The notes beneath the pieces were generated by a model. That model searched no databases and was not told the origin of the DNA. It saw only the letters and a list, made by a program, of their open reading frames with translations. Position numbers and translations under genes: made by a program. Shown piece by piece: positions 35,807-43,880 of a stretch of DNA of 64,000 nt; positions within the stretch are counted from its first letter, which is position 1; the number at the start of each line of letters is the position of its first letter. The DNA lies in assembly GCF_047501175.1 (NCBI RefSeq), contig NZ_JBEQWH010000002.1, positions 186,001 to 250,000 of the forward strand, written 5' to 3'. This DNA is from Methanoprimaticola sp047501175. GTDB taxonomy: Archaea > Thermoplasmatota > Thermoplasmata > Methanomassiliicoccales > Methanomethylophilaceae.

Positions 35807-37377
35807 CAGACTATTGCATCGGAATAGACCTGGGTACGACATACTCGTGCCTTGCCTATATCGACGAGGATGGGGACCCGGTAGTTGAGAAAAACTTCGA
35901 GCAGGAAGACACAACTCCCTCCGTCATCCTATTCAACGAGAACGGCGAGATCATAGTGGGATCACCTGCCAAGGACATGTCCATGATGTATCCTCCCGAG
36001 AGGGTCATCACCGCCATCAAGAGGCAGATGGGACAGGACTACGAAGTGGACATCGACGGGGAGAAGTACAACCCCATCATGCTGTCCGCGGTCATCCTCA
36101 GGAAGATGATCAACGATTTCAACGAGAACCACGGCTGCGACGTCAAGAAGGCGGTCATCACGTGCCCCGCGTACTTCGGACAGAACGAGAGGGACGCCAC
36201 GAAGACCGCAGGGACCATCGCCGGACTCGATGACGTCACCGTCATCAACGAGCCCACCGCCGCCGCCATCTCCTTCGGATTCGGAAACGCTGCCGACGGG
36301 AAGAAGAGGGTCCTCGTCTACGACCTCGGAGGAGGGACTTTCGATGTCACCGTCCTCGAGATCGACGGATCCTCCTTCACTGCCGTCGCCACTGACGGAG
36401 AGAGACTCCTCGGAGGTAAGGACTGGGACATCGCCATCTCCAAGATCATCAAGGAGAAGGTCGCAGAGGAGACCGGAATGGAGACCGAGGCCCTGGACGA
36501 GGACAGTGAGATCACCCAGGCCCTGATCAACGACTCCGAGACCATCAAGAAGAGGCTCACCACCGCCGAGTCCACCAAGGGAACCCTGACCGCAGGCGGT
36601 CAGAAGGTCGTCTACACCGTTACCAGGGACGAGTTCGAGGCTGCAACCGCAGGTCTGGTACAGTCCACCGTCGAGATCATCGAGCGCGTCCTCGGGTCCA
36701 AGGACTTCACCATGGCGGACATCGACGACGTCATCCTCGTCGGAGGATCGTCCAGGATGCCCCAGGTCAAGAACGCGATCCTCGCCAAGTTCCCCGACGC
36801 ACAGATCAAGGTCTTCGACCCCGACCAGTCCGTCGCAAAGGGTGCCTCCCTGTTCGCCAAGTCCAACGCCGGCGCTCCCGTGGAGGGAACCGTCGACCCC
36901 GTGACAGGCGAAGCGGCCGTCGCCGCCGAGGGAGTCCTCAGCGTCCACAACGTCCTGAGCAAGACCTTCGGTATCAAGGCCATATACGAGGACGGCACCG
37001 AGATGATCTCCAACATCATCTTCAGGAACGAGGTCCTGCCCATCGAGTCCGTCAAGACGTACTACCCCGTCGACGACGGACAGACCACCATCAAGGTGGA
37101 GATCTACGAGGATGCGGCCATGAACGACACCGACGGGAAGAAGACCGCGGTCATCGATGCCGCACCCGTGGGAGAGTTCATGATGGAGCTCCCCGCGGAC
37201 GTCACCAAGAACACCCCGATCACCGTGAAGTTCACCGCCACCGACGAGGGAATCCTCATCGCCGCAGTGGACTGCATGGACGAGCACACCGACTATCAGA
37301 TCGAGAACGACCTGAAGATGTCGGAAGAGGACATCTCCAAGTCCCAGGGACTCATGGAGAAGGTCACCAACGGATGA
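35803..37377 (+). CDS. Short Hsp70 without C-terminal lid (524 aa)
   Basis: The ATPase domain is complete (IDLGTTYSCLAYI, NEPTAAAISFGFG, VYDLGGGTFDV, VGGSSRMPQV), followed by a beta substrate domain. The protein ends about 100 residues short of canonical DnaK, lacking most of the helical lid. An Ala/Gly/Pro linker (APVEGTVDPVTGEAAVAAEG) marks the domain boundary. It closes the operon and is followed by a perfect hairpin. Pairing with the operon's GrpE-like and Zn-ribbon partners is inferred. Confidence 0.9.
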   Translation: MTDYCIGIDLGTTYSCLAYIDEDGDPVVEKNFEQEDTTPSVILFNENGEIIVGSPAKDMSMMYPPERVITAIKRQMGQDYEVDIDGEKYNPIMLSAVILRKMINDFNENHGCDVKKAVITCPAYFGQNERDATKTAGTIAGLDDVTVINEPTAAAISFGFGNAADGKKRVLVYDLGGGTFDVTVLEIDGSSFTAVATDGERLLGGKDWDIAISKIIKEKVAEETGMETEALDEDSEITQALINDSETIKKRLTTAESTKGTLTAGGQKVVYTVTRDEFEAATAGLVQSTVEIIERVLGSKDFTMADIDDVILVGGSSRMPQVKNAILAKFPDAQIKVFDPDQSVAKGASLFAKSNAGAPVEGTVDPVTGEAAVAAEGVLSVHNVLSKTFGIKAIYEDGTEMISNIIFRNEVLPIESVKTYYPVDDGQTTIKVEIYEDAAMNDTDGKKTAVIDAAPVGEFMMELPADVTKNTPITVKFTATDEGILIAAVDCMDEHTDYQIENDLKMSEEDISKSQGLMEKVTNG

Positions 37378-37384
37378 TCACAAC

Positions 37385-37405
37385 GCCGGAGGCCCAGCCT
37401 CCGGC
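37385..37405 (+). terminator. Terminator-like hairpin after the chaperone operon
   Basis: GCCGGAGG-CCCAG-CCTCCGGC is a perfect 8-bp stem starting 8 bp after the stop codon. Confidence 0.6.
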
Positions 37406-37444
37406 ACAAACACCTTAACTTGATTCTGTACTTACTAGGACAGC

Positions 37445-37463
37445 GGGTCCACGTGTGGGACCC
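37445..37463 (-). terminator. Hairpin downstream of uspA
   Basis: GGGTCC-ACGTGTG-GGACCC lies about 30 bp beyond the uspA stop, in the convergent spacer. Confidence 0.45.
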
Positions 37464-37494
37464 ATATTCTGCCGATCGATGCGAGAGAGACTGC

Positions 37495-37893
37495 TCACTC
37501 GTTGCCTTCGGACACAAGTATCACTGTGCAACCGGCATTCTTTGCGACATAGTCGGAGACACTGCCGAGGAAGAACCTGTCCAGGGATGACCTGTTGGAG
37601 CGTCCGACTATGATCGTGTTGCAATCATACCTGTCGGCGACATCCAGGACCATCTCGTCAGCCTTTCCGGTCTCGATTATAGAATGGACGGTGGCACCCG
37701 CATTGGCCGCCTTCTTCTGGGCCGCCTGCATGTACTCGCGGACTGCCTCATCGGGACCCTCAGGGTCCATCTGCTCTTCCCTGACGACGGTCAGTATGTA
37801 CAATGGATCTTCGAATCTGACGGAATACTCGATGGCGTAATCCAACGCCTTCTCGCTCGTTGGCCTGCCGTCATAGGCTAGGAGTGCTGTCAT
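37495..37893 (-). CDS. Universal stress protein, UspA family (132 aa)
   Basis: The sequence MTALLAYDGRPTSEKALDYA has the UspA first strand. The ATP-binding signature follows near the C-terminus (IIVGRSNRSSLDRFFLGSVSDYV, given here as IIVGRSNRSS and FFLGSVSDYV, matching G-x2-G-x9-G-S/T). UspA proteins are cytoplasmic stress responders. The chosen ATG removes an upstream extension that reads antisense to mtaB. It lies between the chaperone operon and the methanol genes. Confidence 0.88.
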   Translation of the reverse strand: MTALLAYDGRPTSEKALDYAIEYSVRFEDPLYILTVVREEQMDPEGPDEAVREYMQAAQKKAANAGATVHSIIETGKADEMVLDVADRYDCNTIIVGRSNRSSLDRFFLGSVSDYVAKNAGCTVILVSEGNE

Positions 37894-37977
37894 AGCGTCA
37901 TGAGAGTTGATTATCTGGCTATAAAGATTCCCATGAATCCTTTGAAGAAAATGAATGTGCCAGACAACAGATAATGC

Positions 37978-37998
37978 CAGGCGGGCAATACCCGCCTG
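37978..37998 (-). terminator. Hairpin downstream of mtaB1
   Basis: CAGGCGGG-CAATA-CCCGCCTG is a perfect 8-bp stem, 26 bp past the mtaB1 stop. Confidence 0.55.
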
Positions 37999-38023
37999 TA
38001 AAATGTTTAGGGGGGATTCAACC

Positions 38024-39427
38024 TCAGAGACCGTAGTTCTTGGGGTTGTAGAGAGGCACGGAGTCCTTGAACTCCTTGGTGCAGTACTCGACGAACTTGG
38101 CTTCGTCGTCGGGCAGTGCCTCGAGCTTCTTGATGATGTCCTGGACAACCTCAAGCTGCTTGTTGGTGAGGGCGAGCTCCTTGGAGTCGTAGCCCCTCAT
38201 GATGATCTTTGCACCGGTAAGTCCGGCGGCCTTTGCCCTGAGGTAGAGGTTGTCACCGTTTGCGGCGATGGCCTGTCCGATCTCGAAGGCGTGGTCGTAA
38301 GCGAGGACGTAGGCCTCGGGGCCTCTGAACCTGTCAGAGTACATGTACATGTCCCTGAGAGACTTCTCCTGCTTGAGCTGGATAGCGGTGTTCATCAGAG
38401 CGGCCTCGTATCCGAGGGATCCTCCCCAGCACTGGACGGAGGTTCCTCCGAACTCGGGGTGGTACTCGACGGACTCGTTGGACCAGAGGTCACAGCACTG
38501 TGCGATCAGGTTACCCTGGAGATCGCAGTGTGCGCACTGGCAGTTCTTACCCTCCTGGGCAGTGGGCTTTCCGGTGATGGACTTCACGATGGGTCCCTCG
38601 TATCCGCAGTCCTTGTCAGGTCCGACGGCTCCAGCCTCGCAAGCAGCGAGGGTCCTGGCGGCAGAGATGCACCTGGTGACTGCAGAGAAGGTCCTCTGGA
38701 CATCGTTGTCGAGGTATCCGCCGGCCATGAACATGGCGACGTTGGCTCCAGAACAGTTGGTATCTCCTCCGGGGATGGTCTTGTGCTTCTTACAGATGTT
38801 GACGCACTCCTCCCAGATGTAGGACATGTCGATGGATCCGAGGTATCCGACACCGAACAGGAAAGCGATGATGTCTCCGTTGGTGACAGCGTAGTCGGCG
38901 AACTCTTTTCCTCCGACGGACTCGACGGAGAAGACATCCGCACCGTTCTCGCAGGCGAACTCAGCGCACTCGAAGAACTTGTGAGCGTATGCGTGCTCGG
39001 ACTTGTCGACCTCGGGCCTGAGTCCCTCGTCAGCCTCACGCTGGTCGGGGATGGTCTGCCTGACGGCGCAGTTCAGTCCGTACTCCTCGTGGAACTTCTC
39101 ACAGATCTCTTTCTGACCGGAGACGACAGGGGCGCACAGCTTCTCCTGGTTCATCTGGGAGACCCACTCGGTCTCGAGCTGAACGTTGGGGAATCCGGCG
39201 GTGACGTACCTGTTCAGGATGTCCTTGGAGATGTAGTCGACGTACTCCTTCCTGAGTTTGGCGGGGTCCTTCTCGGTTCCGGGCCTGGGAGCGTAGTTGA
39301 CCTCGGGAACGACGTATCCTGCACCAACTTTGAGTCCAAATCCATAGGACAGGGGGTGCTGGGAGAATCCGAAGACCATGTCATCGGCTTTGTCGTAAGC
39401 CATCTTTGTGCATCTAGTAACTGCCAT
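38024..39427 (-). CDS. mtaB: Methanol:corrinoid methyltransferase, copy 1
   Basis: The 467-residue zinc enzyme moves the methyl group of methanol to the corrinoid of MtaC. Zinc ligands known from Methanosarcina barkeri MtaB are present in context: Glu in SVESVGGKE, Cys in GGDTNCSGAN, and Cys in GPDKDCGYEG. The C-terminus ends PKNYGL as in the family. ATG 39427 is preferred over an in-frame GTG at 39436 because it matches the MtaB N-terminus. It lies 5 bp after mtaC1. A 132-bp stretch is identical to mtaB2. Confidence 0.96.
   Translation of the reverse strand: MAVTRCTKMAYDKADDMVFGFSQHPLSYGFGLKVGAGYVVPEVNYAPRPGTEKDPAKLRKEYVDYISKDILNRYVTAGFPNVQLETEWVSQMNQEKLCAPVVSGQKEICEKFHEEYGLNCAVRQTIPDQREADEGLRPEVDKSEHAYAHKFFECAEFACENGADVFSVESVGGKEFADYAVTNGDIIAFLFGVGYLGSIDMSYIWEECVNICKKHKTIPGGDTNCSGANVAMFMAGGYLDNDVQRTFSAVTRCISAARTLAACEAGAVGPDKDCGYEGPIVKSITGKPTAQEGKNCQCAHCDLQGNLIAQCCDLWSNESVEYHPEFGGTSVQCWGGSLGYEAALMNTAIQLKQEKSLRDMYMYSDRFRGPEAYVLAYDHAFEIGQAIAANGDNLYLRAKAAGLTGAKIIMRGYDSKELALTNKQLEVVQDIIKKLEALPDDEAKFVEYCTKEFKDSVPLYNPKNYGL
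38426..38557. repeat. 132-bp tract identical to mtaB2 (copy A)
   Basis: Bases 38426-38557 match 41011-41142 at every position, including silent sites, while flanking parts of the two genes differ often. This indicates recent gene conversion or a recombination tract. Confidence 0.85.
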
Positions 39428-39432
39428 CTTAA

Positions 39433-40215
39433 TCACTCTCCGTTAACGATCTCATCCCACTCTTCCCTGATCTGCTTCCAGTCGTAGCCAGCGAGCAGCT
39501 TGGCAGCGATGAGGGGGGTCTGGGGTGCCTTCTCGGAGTAGATTCCGAGGTCGTAGGAGTTGGCGAAGTCCCTGTTGACTGCTCCTCCGCATCCCATGAT
39601 GGGGGTGTTGTAGCCCTTCTCCTTCAGGATCTGGGCCTCAGCGGGGAAGGCGGTCATGGTGGTGGTCATCAGAGCGGTACCGGAGATGAAGAGGGGCTTG
39701 ACCTCCTCGACCTTGGCGACAGCGTCGACGATGGGGACGTCACGTCCCATGTCGATGACGTTGTAACCGGATGCCCTCATCATGACAGCGGCGATGTTCT
39801 TTCCGATGTCGTGGGGGTCTCCCTCGGCTGCGTGCATGACGACGGTTGCCTTAGGCTGGAGTCCACCGGGAACCTGCTTCTCAGCGAGTGCGATTCCGAT
39901 CTCCATGGTCTTGGCGGCCATCATAATCTCAGGCAGGTAGTAGACGTGCTCTGCGTACAGCTTCGCGACAACTTCCATTCCGGCAACAAGTCCGTCATTG
40001 ATGATCACGAGCGGGTCCTTCTCCTTCAGAGCCTGCATAACGGTAGGTCCGACGGTCTTGAACCTCATGTACATAACCTCCTCAGCGACCTTGTTCAGGA
40101 CAGGGTCGGTAGGGAGGAGCTTTTTAGCCATTTCCTCGGGCGTGACCTCGACCTGCATGTCGACGTCGTAGCGCTTGAGGACTTTGCTAAAGTCTGCACC
40201 TTCGCAACTAAGCAT
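39433..40215 (-). CDS. mtaC: Methanol corrinoid protein, copy 1
   Basis: The 260-residue protein carries the cobamide that accepts methyl from methanol. The N-terminal helical cap domain is followed by a Rossmann B12 domain with DPHDIGKN, whose His coordinates cobalt, then SGTALMTTTMTAF and GCGGAVNRDFA. ATG 40215 is supported by GGAGGAAATAGA directly upstream. It forms a two-gene unit with mtaB1. The promoter shares a positioned inverted repeat with mtaC2. Confidence 0.96.
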   Translation of the reverse strand: MLSCEGADFSKVLKRYDVDMQVEVTPEEMAKKLLPTDPVLNKVAEEVMYMRFKTVGPTVMQALKEKDPLVIINDGLVAGMEVVAKLYAEHVYYLPEIMMAAKTMEIGIALAEKQVPGGLQPKATVVMHAAEGDPHDIGKNIAAVMMRASGYNVIDMGRDVPIVDAVAKVEEVKPLFISGTALMTTTMTAFPAEAQILKEKGYNTPIMGCGGAVNRDFANSYDLGIYSEKAPQTPLIAAKLLAGYDWKQIREEWDEIVNGE

Positions 40216-40270
40216 TCTATTTCCTCCGTAAGGGCCGAACACCCTTACAATCGCCGAAAAAGAGGATTTG

Positions 40271-40305
40271 GTATTTTAGGAATTTGATGGATGTTTCTAA
40301 TATCC
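40271..40305 (-). promoter_or_regulatory. mtaCB1 TATA element plus GGAT-N9-ATCC operator
   Basis: On the minus strand a TAAAATAC element (40271-40278) lies downstream of an inverted repeat GGAT-N9-ATCC (40289-40305, extended to ATGGAT/ATCCAT). The repeat starts exactly 18 bp from the start of the GTATTT element, the same offset as at mtaC2. This suggests a shared methanol-regulon activator or repressor site. Confidence 0.6.
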
Positions 40306-40397
40306 ATACATTTGATTGTATTATTATTTAAAAAACATACCATATCTCCCATCCAACTAGTGGGTTATGTAGTGTTGTATATAATATTATCTATTCA

Positions 40398-40416
40398 TTG
40401 GATAGGATACATCCAA
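40398..40416. promoter_or_regulatory. Second inverted repeat upstream of mtaCB1
   Basis: TTGGAT-AGGATAC-ATCCAA is a perfect 6-bp inverted repeat with 7-bp spacing, about 100 bp upstream of the first operator-like site. Confidence 0.45.
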
Positions 40417-40565
40417 CAACATAGTACAAAACCATACTGTCACTTCAATGAGAAAACATGCCCACCATGACTGCTGGCTCATGTCAGAAACAGCCAATGT
40501 TCCGCAAAGACCGGACGGATCTTCGGAGAGAACGCTGGATGATGATGGATGGATGAAAAGGATGT

Positions 40566-40581
40566 GGGGCCCGAAGGCCCC
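40566..40581 (-). terminator. Terminator hairpin of mtaCB2
   Basis: GGGGCC-CGAA-GGCCCC lies 28 bp past the mtaB2 stop; on the minus strand it is followed by a pyrimidine-rich stretch. Confidence 0.6.
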
Positions 40582-40608
40582 GTAAATGGTTTGGGGGATG
40601 AATCAGAC

Positions 40609-42009
40609 TCAGAGTCCGTAGTTCTTCGGGTCGTAGAGAGGCACAAGGTCCTTGTACTTCTTGTCGGCGTAGTCGAAGAACTTACCCTCGTCGTCGGGCA
40701 GTGCCTCGAGGTCCTTGATGATGACATTGAGGACTTCGAGCTGCTTGTTGGTGAGGGCGAGCTCCTTGGTGTCGTATCCGTTCTTGATGATCTTGGCTGC
40801 GGTGAGACCGGCTGCCCTGGCCCTGAGGTAGATGTTGTTTCCGTTCTCAGCGATGGCCTGTCCGATCTTGTAGGCGTTGTCGTAGGCGAGGATGTATCCC
40901 TCGGGTCCACGTGCCCTGTCGGAGATCATGTACAGGTCCCTGAGGGTCTTCTCCTGTCCGCACTGGATGGCGGTGTTCATCAGGGAAGCCTCGTATCCGA
41001 TGGATCCGAGCCAGCACTGGACGGAGGTTCCTCCGAACTCGGGGTGGTACTCGACGGACTCGTTGGACCAGAGGTCACAGCACTGTGCGATCAGGTTACC
41101 CTGGAGATCGCAGTGTGCGCACTGGCAGTTCTTACCCTCCTGAGCGGCGGGCTTTCCGGTGATGGCCTTCACGATGGGTCCCTCGTATCCGCAGTCCTTG
41201 TCGGGTCCGGTGGCGCCGCACTCGGGTGCCACAAGGGTCCTGGCTGCAGAGATGGCCCTGGTCACAGCGGAGAAGGTCCTCTGGACATCGTTGTCGAGGT
41301 ATCCTCCGGCCATGAACATAGAGGTGTTGGCTCCGGAACAGTTGGTGTCTCCTCCAGCGACGACCTTGTTCTTCTTGCAGATGTCGATGAACTGGGACCA
41401 TACGTACTCCATGTCGATGGATCCGAGGTATCCGACACCGAACAGGAAGGCGGTGATGTCTCCGTTGGTGACAGCGTAGTCGGCGAGCTCTTTTCCGCCG
41501 AGGGTCTCACAGGAGAGGATGTCTGCTCCGTTCTCGCATGCGATCTCGGCGCAGTTGAACAGTGCCTCGGGGTAGGCGTGCTTTCCGCCCATTCCGGGCC
41601 TGTATCCCTCTTCAGCCTCACGCTGGTCGGGGATGGTCTGCCTGACTGCACAGTTGATTCCGTACTCCTCGTGGAACTTCTCACAGATAGCCTTCTGTCC
41701 CTCGACAACGGGGGTGGCCATCTTGGGGTTACCCATCTGGGAGATCCACTCGGTCTCGAGCTGGACGTCGGGGAATCCAACGGTGACTGCCCTGTTGAGG
41801 ACATCCTTGGAGATGTAGTCGACGTACTCCTTCCTCAGAGTCTCGGGGTCCTTCTCCTTTCCGGGCCTGGGTCCGTAGTTGATCTCAGGGATAACGCGGC
41901 CGGCTCCGACCTTGATTCCGAATCCGTAGGAGATAGGGAATTTGGAGGTTCCGAAGACCATTTCATCCGCGCTGCTGTAAGCCATTTTGGTGCATCTTGT
42001 TGCTGCCAT
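40609..42009 (-). CDS. mtaB: Methanol:corrinoid methyltransferase, copy 2
   Basis: The 466-residue paralogue of mtaB1 keeps all zinc-site contexts: Glu in SCETLGGKE, Cys in GGDTNCSGAN, Cys in GPDKDCGYEG. N-terminus MAATRCTKMAYSSADEMVFG and C-terminus PKNYGL match the family. It lies 5 bp after mtaC2 and shares a 132-bp identical tract with mtaB1. Having two complete mtaCB sets suggests isozymes for different methanol levels, as in Methanosarcina; regulation is inferred. Confidence 0.96.
   Translation of the reverse strand: MAATRCTKMAYSSADEMVFGTSKFPISYGFGIKVGAGRVIPEINYGPRPGKEKDPETLRKEYVDYISKDVLNRAVTVGFPDVQLETEWISQMGNPKMATPVVEGQKAICEKFHEEYGINCAVRQTIPDQREAEEGYRPGMGGKHAYPEALFNCAEIACENGADILSCETLGGKELADYAVTNGDITAFLFGVGYLGSIDMEYVWSQFIDICKKNKVVAGGDTNCSGANTSMFMAGGYLDNDVQRTFSAVTRAISAARTLVAPECGATGPDKDCGYEGPIVKAITGKPAAQEGKNCQCAHCDLQGNLIAQCCDLWSNESVEYHPEFGGTSVQCWLGSIGYEASLMNTAIQCGQEKTLRDLYMISDRARGPEGYILAYDNAYKIGQAIAENGNNIYLRARAAGLTAAKIIKNGYDTKELALTNKQLEVLNVIIKDLEALPDDEGKFFDYADKKYKDLVPLYDPKNYGL
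41011..41142. repeat. 132-bp tract identical to mtaB1 (copy B)
   Basis: Partner of 38426-38557; it encodes the QEGKNCQCAHCD to GGTSVQCW region. Confidence 0.85.
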
Positions 42010-42014
42010 CTTAA

Positions 42015-42800
42015 TCACTCCTCCCCGTTGACGATGTTGTCCCACTCGTCCCTTATTCTCTTCCAGTCGTATCCAGCAAGGATCTTGTCTGCGATGGGCG
42101 GGGTCTGGGGTGCCTTCTCGGAGTAGATTCCCAGAGGGAAGGACTCTGCGAAGTCCCTGTTAACTGCACCGCCTGCTGCCATGAAGGGGAGTTCGACGCC
42201 GTCTGCGACGAGCTTCTCGGCTGCCCTGGGGAATGCAGTCATAGTGGTGGTCATGAGAGCGGTACCGGTGACCATGATGGGCTTGACCTCCTTGACTTTG
42301 GCGACGACATCGACGACTGCGACGTCCTTACCCATGTCAATGACGGTGTATCCGGAGGACCTGAGCATGACAGCGGCGATGTTCTTTCCGATGTCGTGGG
42401 GGTCTCCCTCGGCCGCGTGCATGACGACGGTTCCTTTGGTCTCTCTTCCGCCGGGGATCTGCTTCTCGGCGATGGCGATTCCGATCTCCATGGTCTTGGC
42501 GGCCATCATGATCTCGGGCAGGTAGTAGATGTGCTCTGCGTACAGTTTCGCGACGCACTCCATTCCTACGACGAGTCCGTTGTTGATGATGTCAAGGGGC
42601 TGCTTGGACTGGAGAGCCTTGGTGGTGGCAGGTCCGACGTCCTTGAACTTCATGTACAGGACGGTCTCCGCGACCTCTTTGAGAACGGGGTCTGCGGGCA
42701 GCATTTTCTTTGCAACGGCCTCAGGGGTGGTCTCGTTCTGAGCATCAACGTCGTAGCGTTTCAGGATCTTCCCGAAGTCCACCTTCTTGTAGTCAATCAT
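42015..42800 (-). CDS. mtaC: Methanol corrinoid protein, copy 2
   Basis: The 261-residue protein MIDYKKVDFGKILKRYDVDA... has the same cap and B12 domains as MtaC1, with DPHDIGKN for cobalt ligation and MVTGTALMTTTMTAFP. An AGGAGGAAAACAT ribosome-binding site precedes ATG 42800, so the longer in-frame start at 42842 is unlikely. It pairs with mtaB2. Confidence 0.96.
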   Translation of the reverse strand: MIDYKKVDFGKILKRYDVDAQNETTPEAVAKKMLPADPVLKEVAETVLYMKFKDVGPATTKALQSKQPLDIINNGLVVGMECVAKLYAEHIYYLPEIMMAAKTMEIGIAIAEKQIPGGRETKGTVVMHAAEGDPHDIGKNIAAVMLRSSGYTVIDMGKDVAVVDVVAKVKEVKPIMVTGTALMTTTMTAFPRAAEKLVADGVELPFMAAGGAVNRDFAESFPLGIYSEKAPQTPPIADKILAGYDWKRIRDEWDNIVNGEE

Positions 42801-42865
42801 ATGTTTTCCTCCTATGTCTCGTCGGAATCGCTCCCAACTCAACGGATTCCCAATTCCTATCGATT

Positions 42866-42900
42866 GTATTTAATCGATGTTAAGGATGGTACATACATCC
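42866..42900 (-). promoter_or_regulatory. mtaCB2 TATA element plus GGAT-N9-ATCC operator
   Basis: A TAAATAC element (42866-42872) and the inverted repeat GGAT-N9-ATCC (42884-42900) are spaced 18 bp start to start, as at mtaC1. Bases after ATCC also agree (nnAC). A second TATA-like AATATAAAAAG lies at about 42903-42915. Confidence 0.6.
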
Positions 42901-43128
42901 CTACTTTTTATATTCCTACATATCTTTTATATATTAGTGTCCGCAACTTTTCATTGATAACTCAATAAGTTGCTATTTCATTTATATATTATATTTAAAT
43001 AAAAAAGCCTATAATATAAAGAAAAACAATATTATCCTAATTAGATAATTATTGTAATTATTTCTATAATTCGGAATTTCAAACAGTCAATCCGTACAGA
43101 CAATCGGCGATTACCGGAGTATTTTGAT

Positions 43129-43145
43129 GGATATATCGTGCATCC
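43129..43145 (+). promoter_or_regulatory. GGAT-N9-ATCC operator upstream of CobW-ramA operon
   Basis: The same inverted repeat as at both mtaCB promoters occurs about 115 bp upstream of the TATA element. Its distance from the promoter differs from the mtaC sites. Confidence 0.4.
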
Positions 43146-43260
43146 AACCACCCTTGCCCCCATGCAGCACACACCATTTTTCTTGCGATACCTATAGTAA
43201 ATAATAGCAGGCGGTGGCAGGCATAGTTAACTGAGCTAAACCTGGAAATTATCCTTGCAA

Positions 43261-43272
43261 TGGGTATATATG
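43261..43272 (+). promoter_or_regulatory. TATA element for the CobW-ramA operon
   Basis: GGTATATATGAT lies about 27 nt before the ATG at 43293, predicting a leaderless mRNA. Confidence 0.6.
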
Positions 43273-43292
43273 ATTGAGTTATTGGGTCACTC

Positions 43293-43880
43293 ATGTATGT
43301 CTACATACTGGGTGGCTTCCTCGGAAGCGGGAAGACCACTCTGCTGATGAAATTGGCCTCCATGTATACGAAACGCGGCGAGAAGACCGCCCTCCTCGTA
43401 AACGAATCTGGAGAGATCGGAGTAGACGGCGCCACCCTGAAGGCCCAGGGATACGACGCGATGGAACTGCCCAACGGATGCATCTGCTGCTCCCTCTCGG
43501 GGACCCTGCAGACCGCCCTGAAGAACATCAAGAACGACATCGACCCCGACATAATCATCGTCGAGCCCACCGGACTCGCCCTCCCCCACAAGGTGAAGGA
43601 GCTCGTCAACGTGTCGATGATCGACCCCGACGAGACGTACATCATCGGGATCGCGGACATCCAGAGGTTCGACGACCTCGTCAAGAAGAAGGAGCAGTTC
43701 TTCAAGATGCAGATGTCCCACGCGGACTTCATCATAATCAACAAGAAGGACCTCGCCAGGCCCGGACAGATCGAGGAGGTCACCAAGTGGCTCAACTCCG
43801 AGTTCCCCAACAGGCCGGTATTCTCCGTCTCCGCCAAGACCGACGAGAACATCGATCAGCTCTACGAGATGATGAGATGA
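43293..43880 (+). CDS. CobW/COG0523-family metallochaperone GTPase (195 aa)
   Basis: The P-loop GGFLGSGKTTL is at residues 7-17. The metal-binding GCICCS (CxCC) motif is at 62-67, EPTGLALP follows, and the G4 motif is NKKD. COG0523 GTPases deliver zinc, cobalt or nickel to client enzymes. This one has the core GTPase but a short C-terminus. It overlaps the His-rich gene by 4 bp and is cotranscribed with ramA, next to mtaCB. Zinc delivery to MtaB, or a role in corrinoid protein maturation, is a reasonable inference. Confidence 0.88.
   Translation: MYVYILGGFLGSGKTTLLMKLASMYTKRGEKTALLVNESGEIGVDGATLKAQGYDAMELPNGCICCSLSGTLQTALKNIKNDIDPDIIIVEPTGLALPHKVKELVNVSMIDPDETYIIGIADIQRFDDLVKKKEQFFKMQMSHADFIIINKKDLARPGQIEEVTKWLNSEFPNRPVFSVSAKTDENIDQLYEMMR

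Larger units (their letters stand above)
40216..40608. other. Spacer between mtaCB1 and mtaCB2
   Basis: These 393 bp hold the mtaCB1 promoter and operator-like repeats (40271-40416), an A+T-rich core, and the mtaB2 terminator hairpin (40566-40581). No gene or structured RNA is supported. Confidence 0.6.
42801..43292. other. A+T-rich divergent control region between mtaCB2 and the activation operon
   Basis: These 492 bp contain the mtaCB2 leader and promoter, a very A+T-rich core (about 42900-43080), a third GGAT-N9-ATCC repeat (43129-43145), and the TATA element for the rightward operon. No coding sequence is supported. Confidence 0.6.

Noticed and set aside
37955..39487. Long open frame (about 510 codons) on the plus strand opposite mtaB1
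   Set aside because: It is fully antisense to a well-supported mtaB, is rich in G, V, L and D from reversed codons, and has no recognisable motif. The same holds for a similar frame opposite mtaB2 (40549-42126).
42900..43080. A+T-rich block considered as a replication origin
   Set aside because: No repeated origin-recognition boxes or adjacent initiator gene; the block is explained by the divergent promoters.
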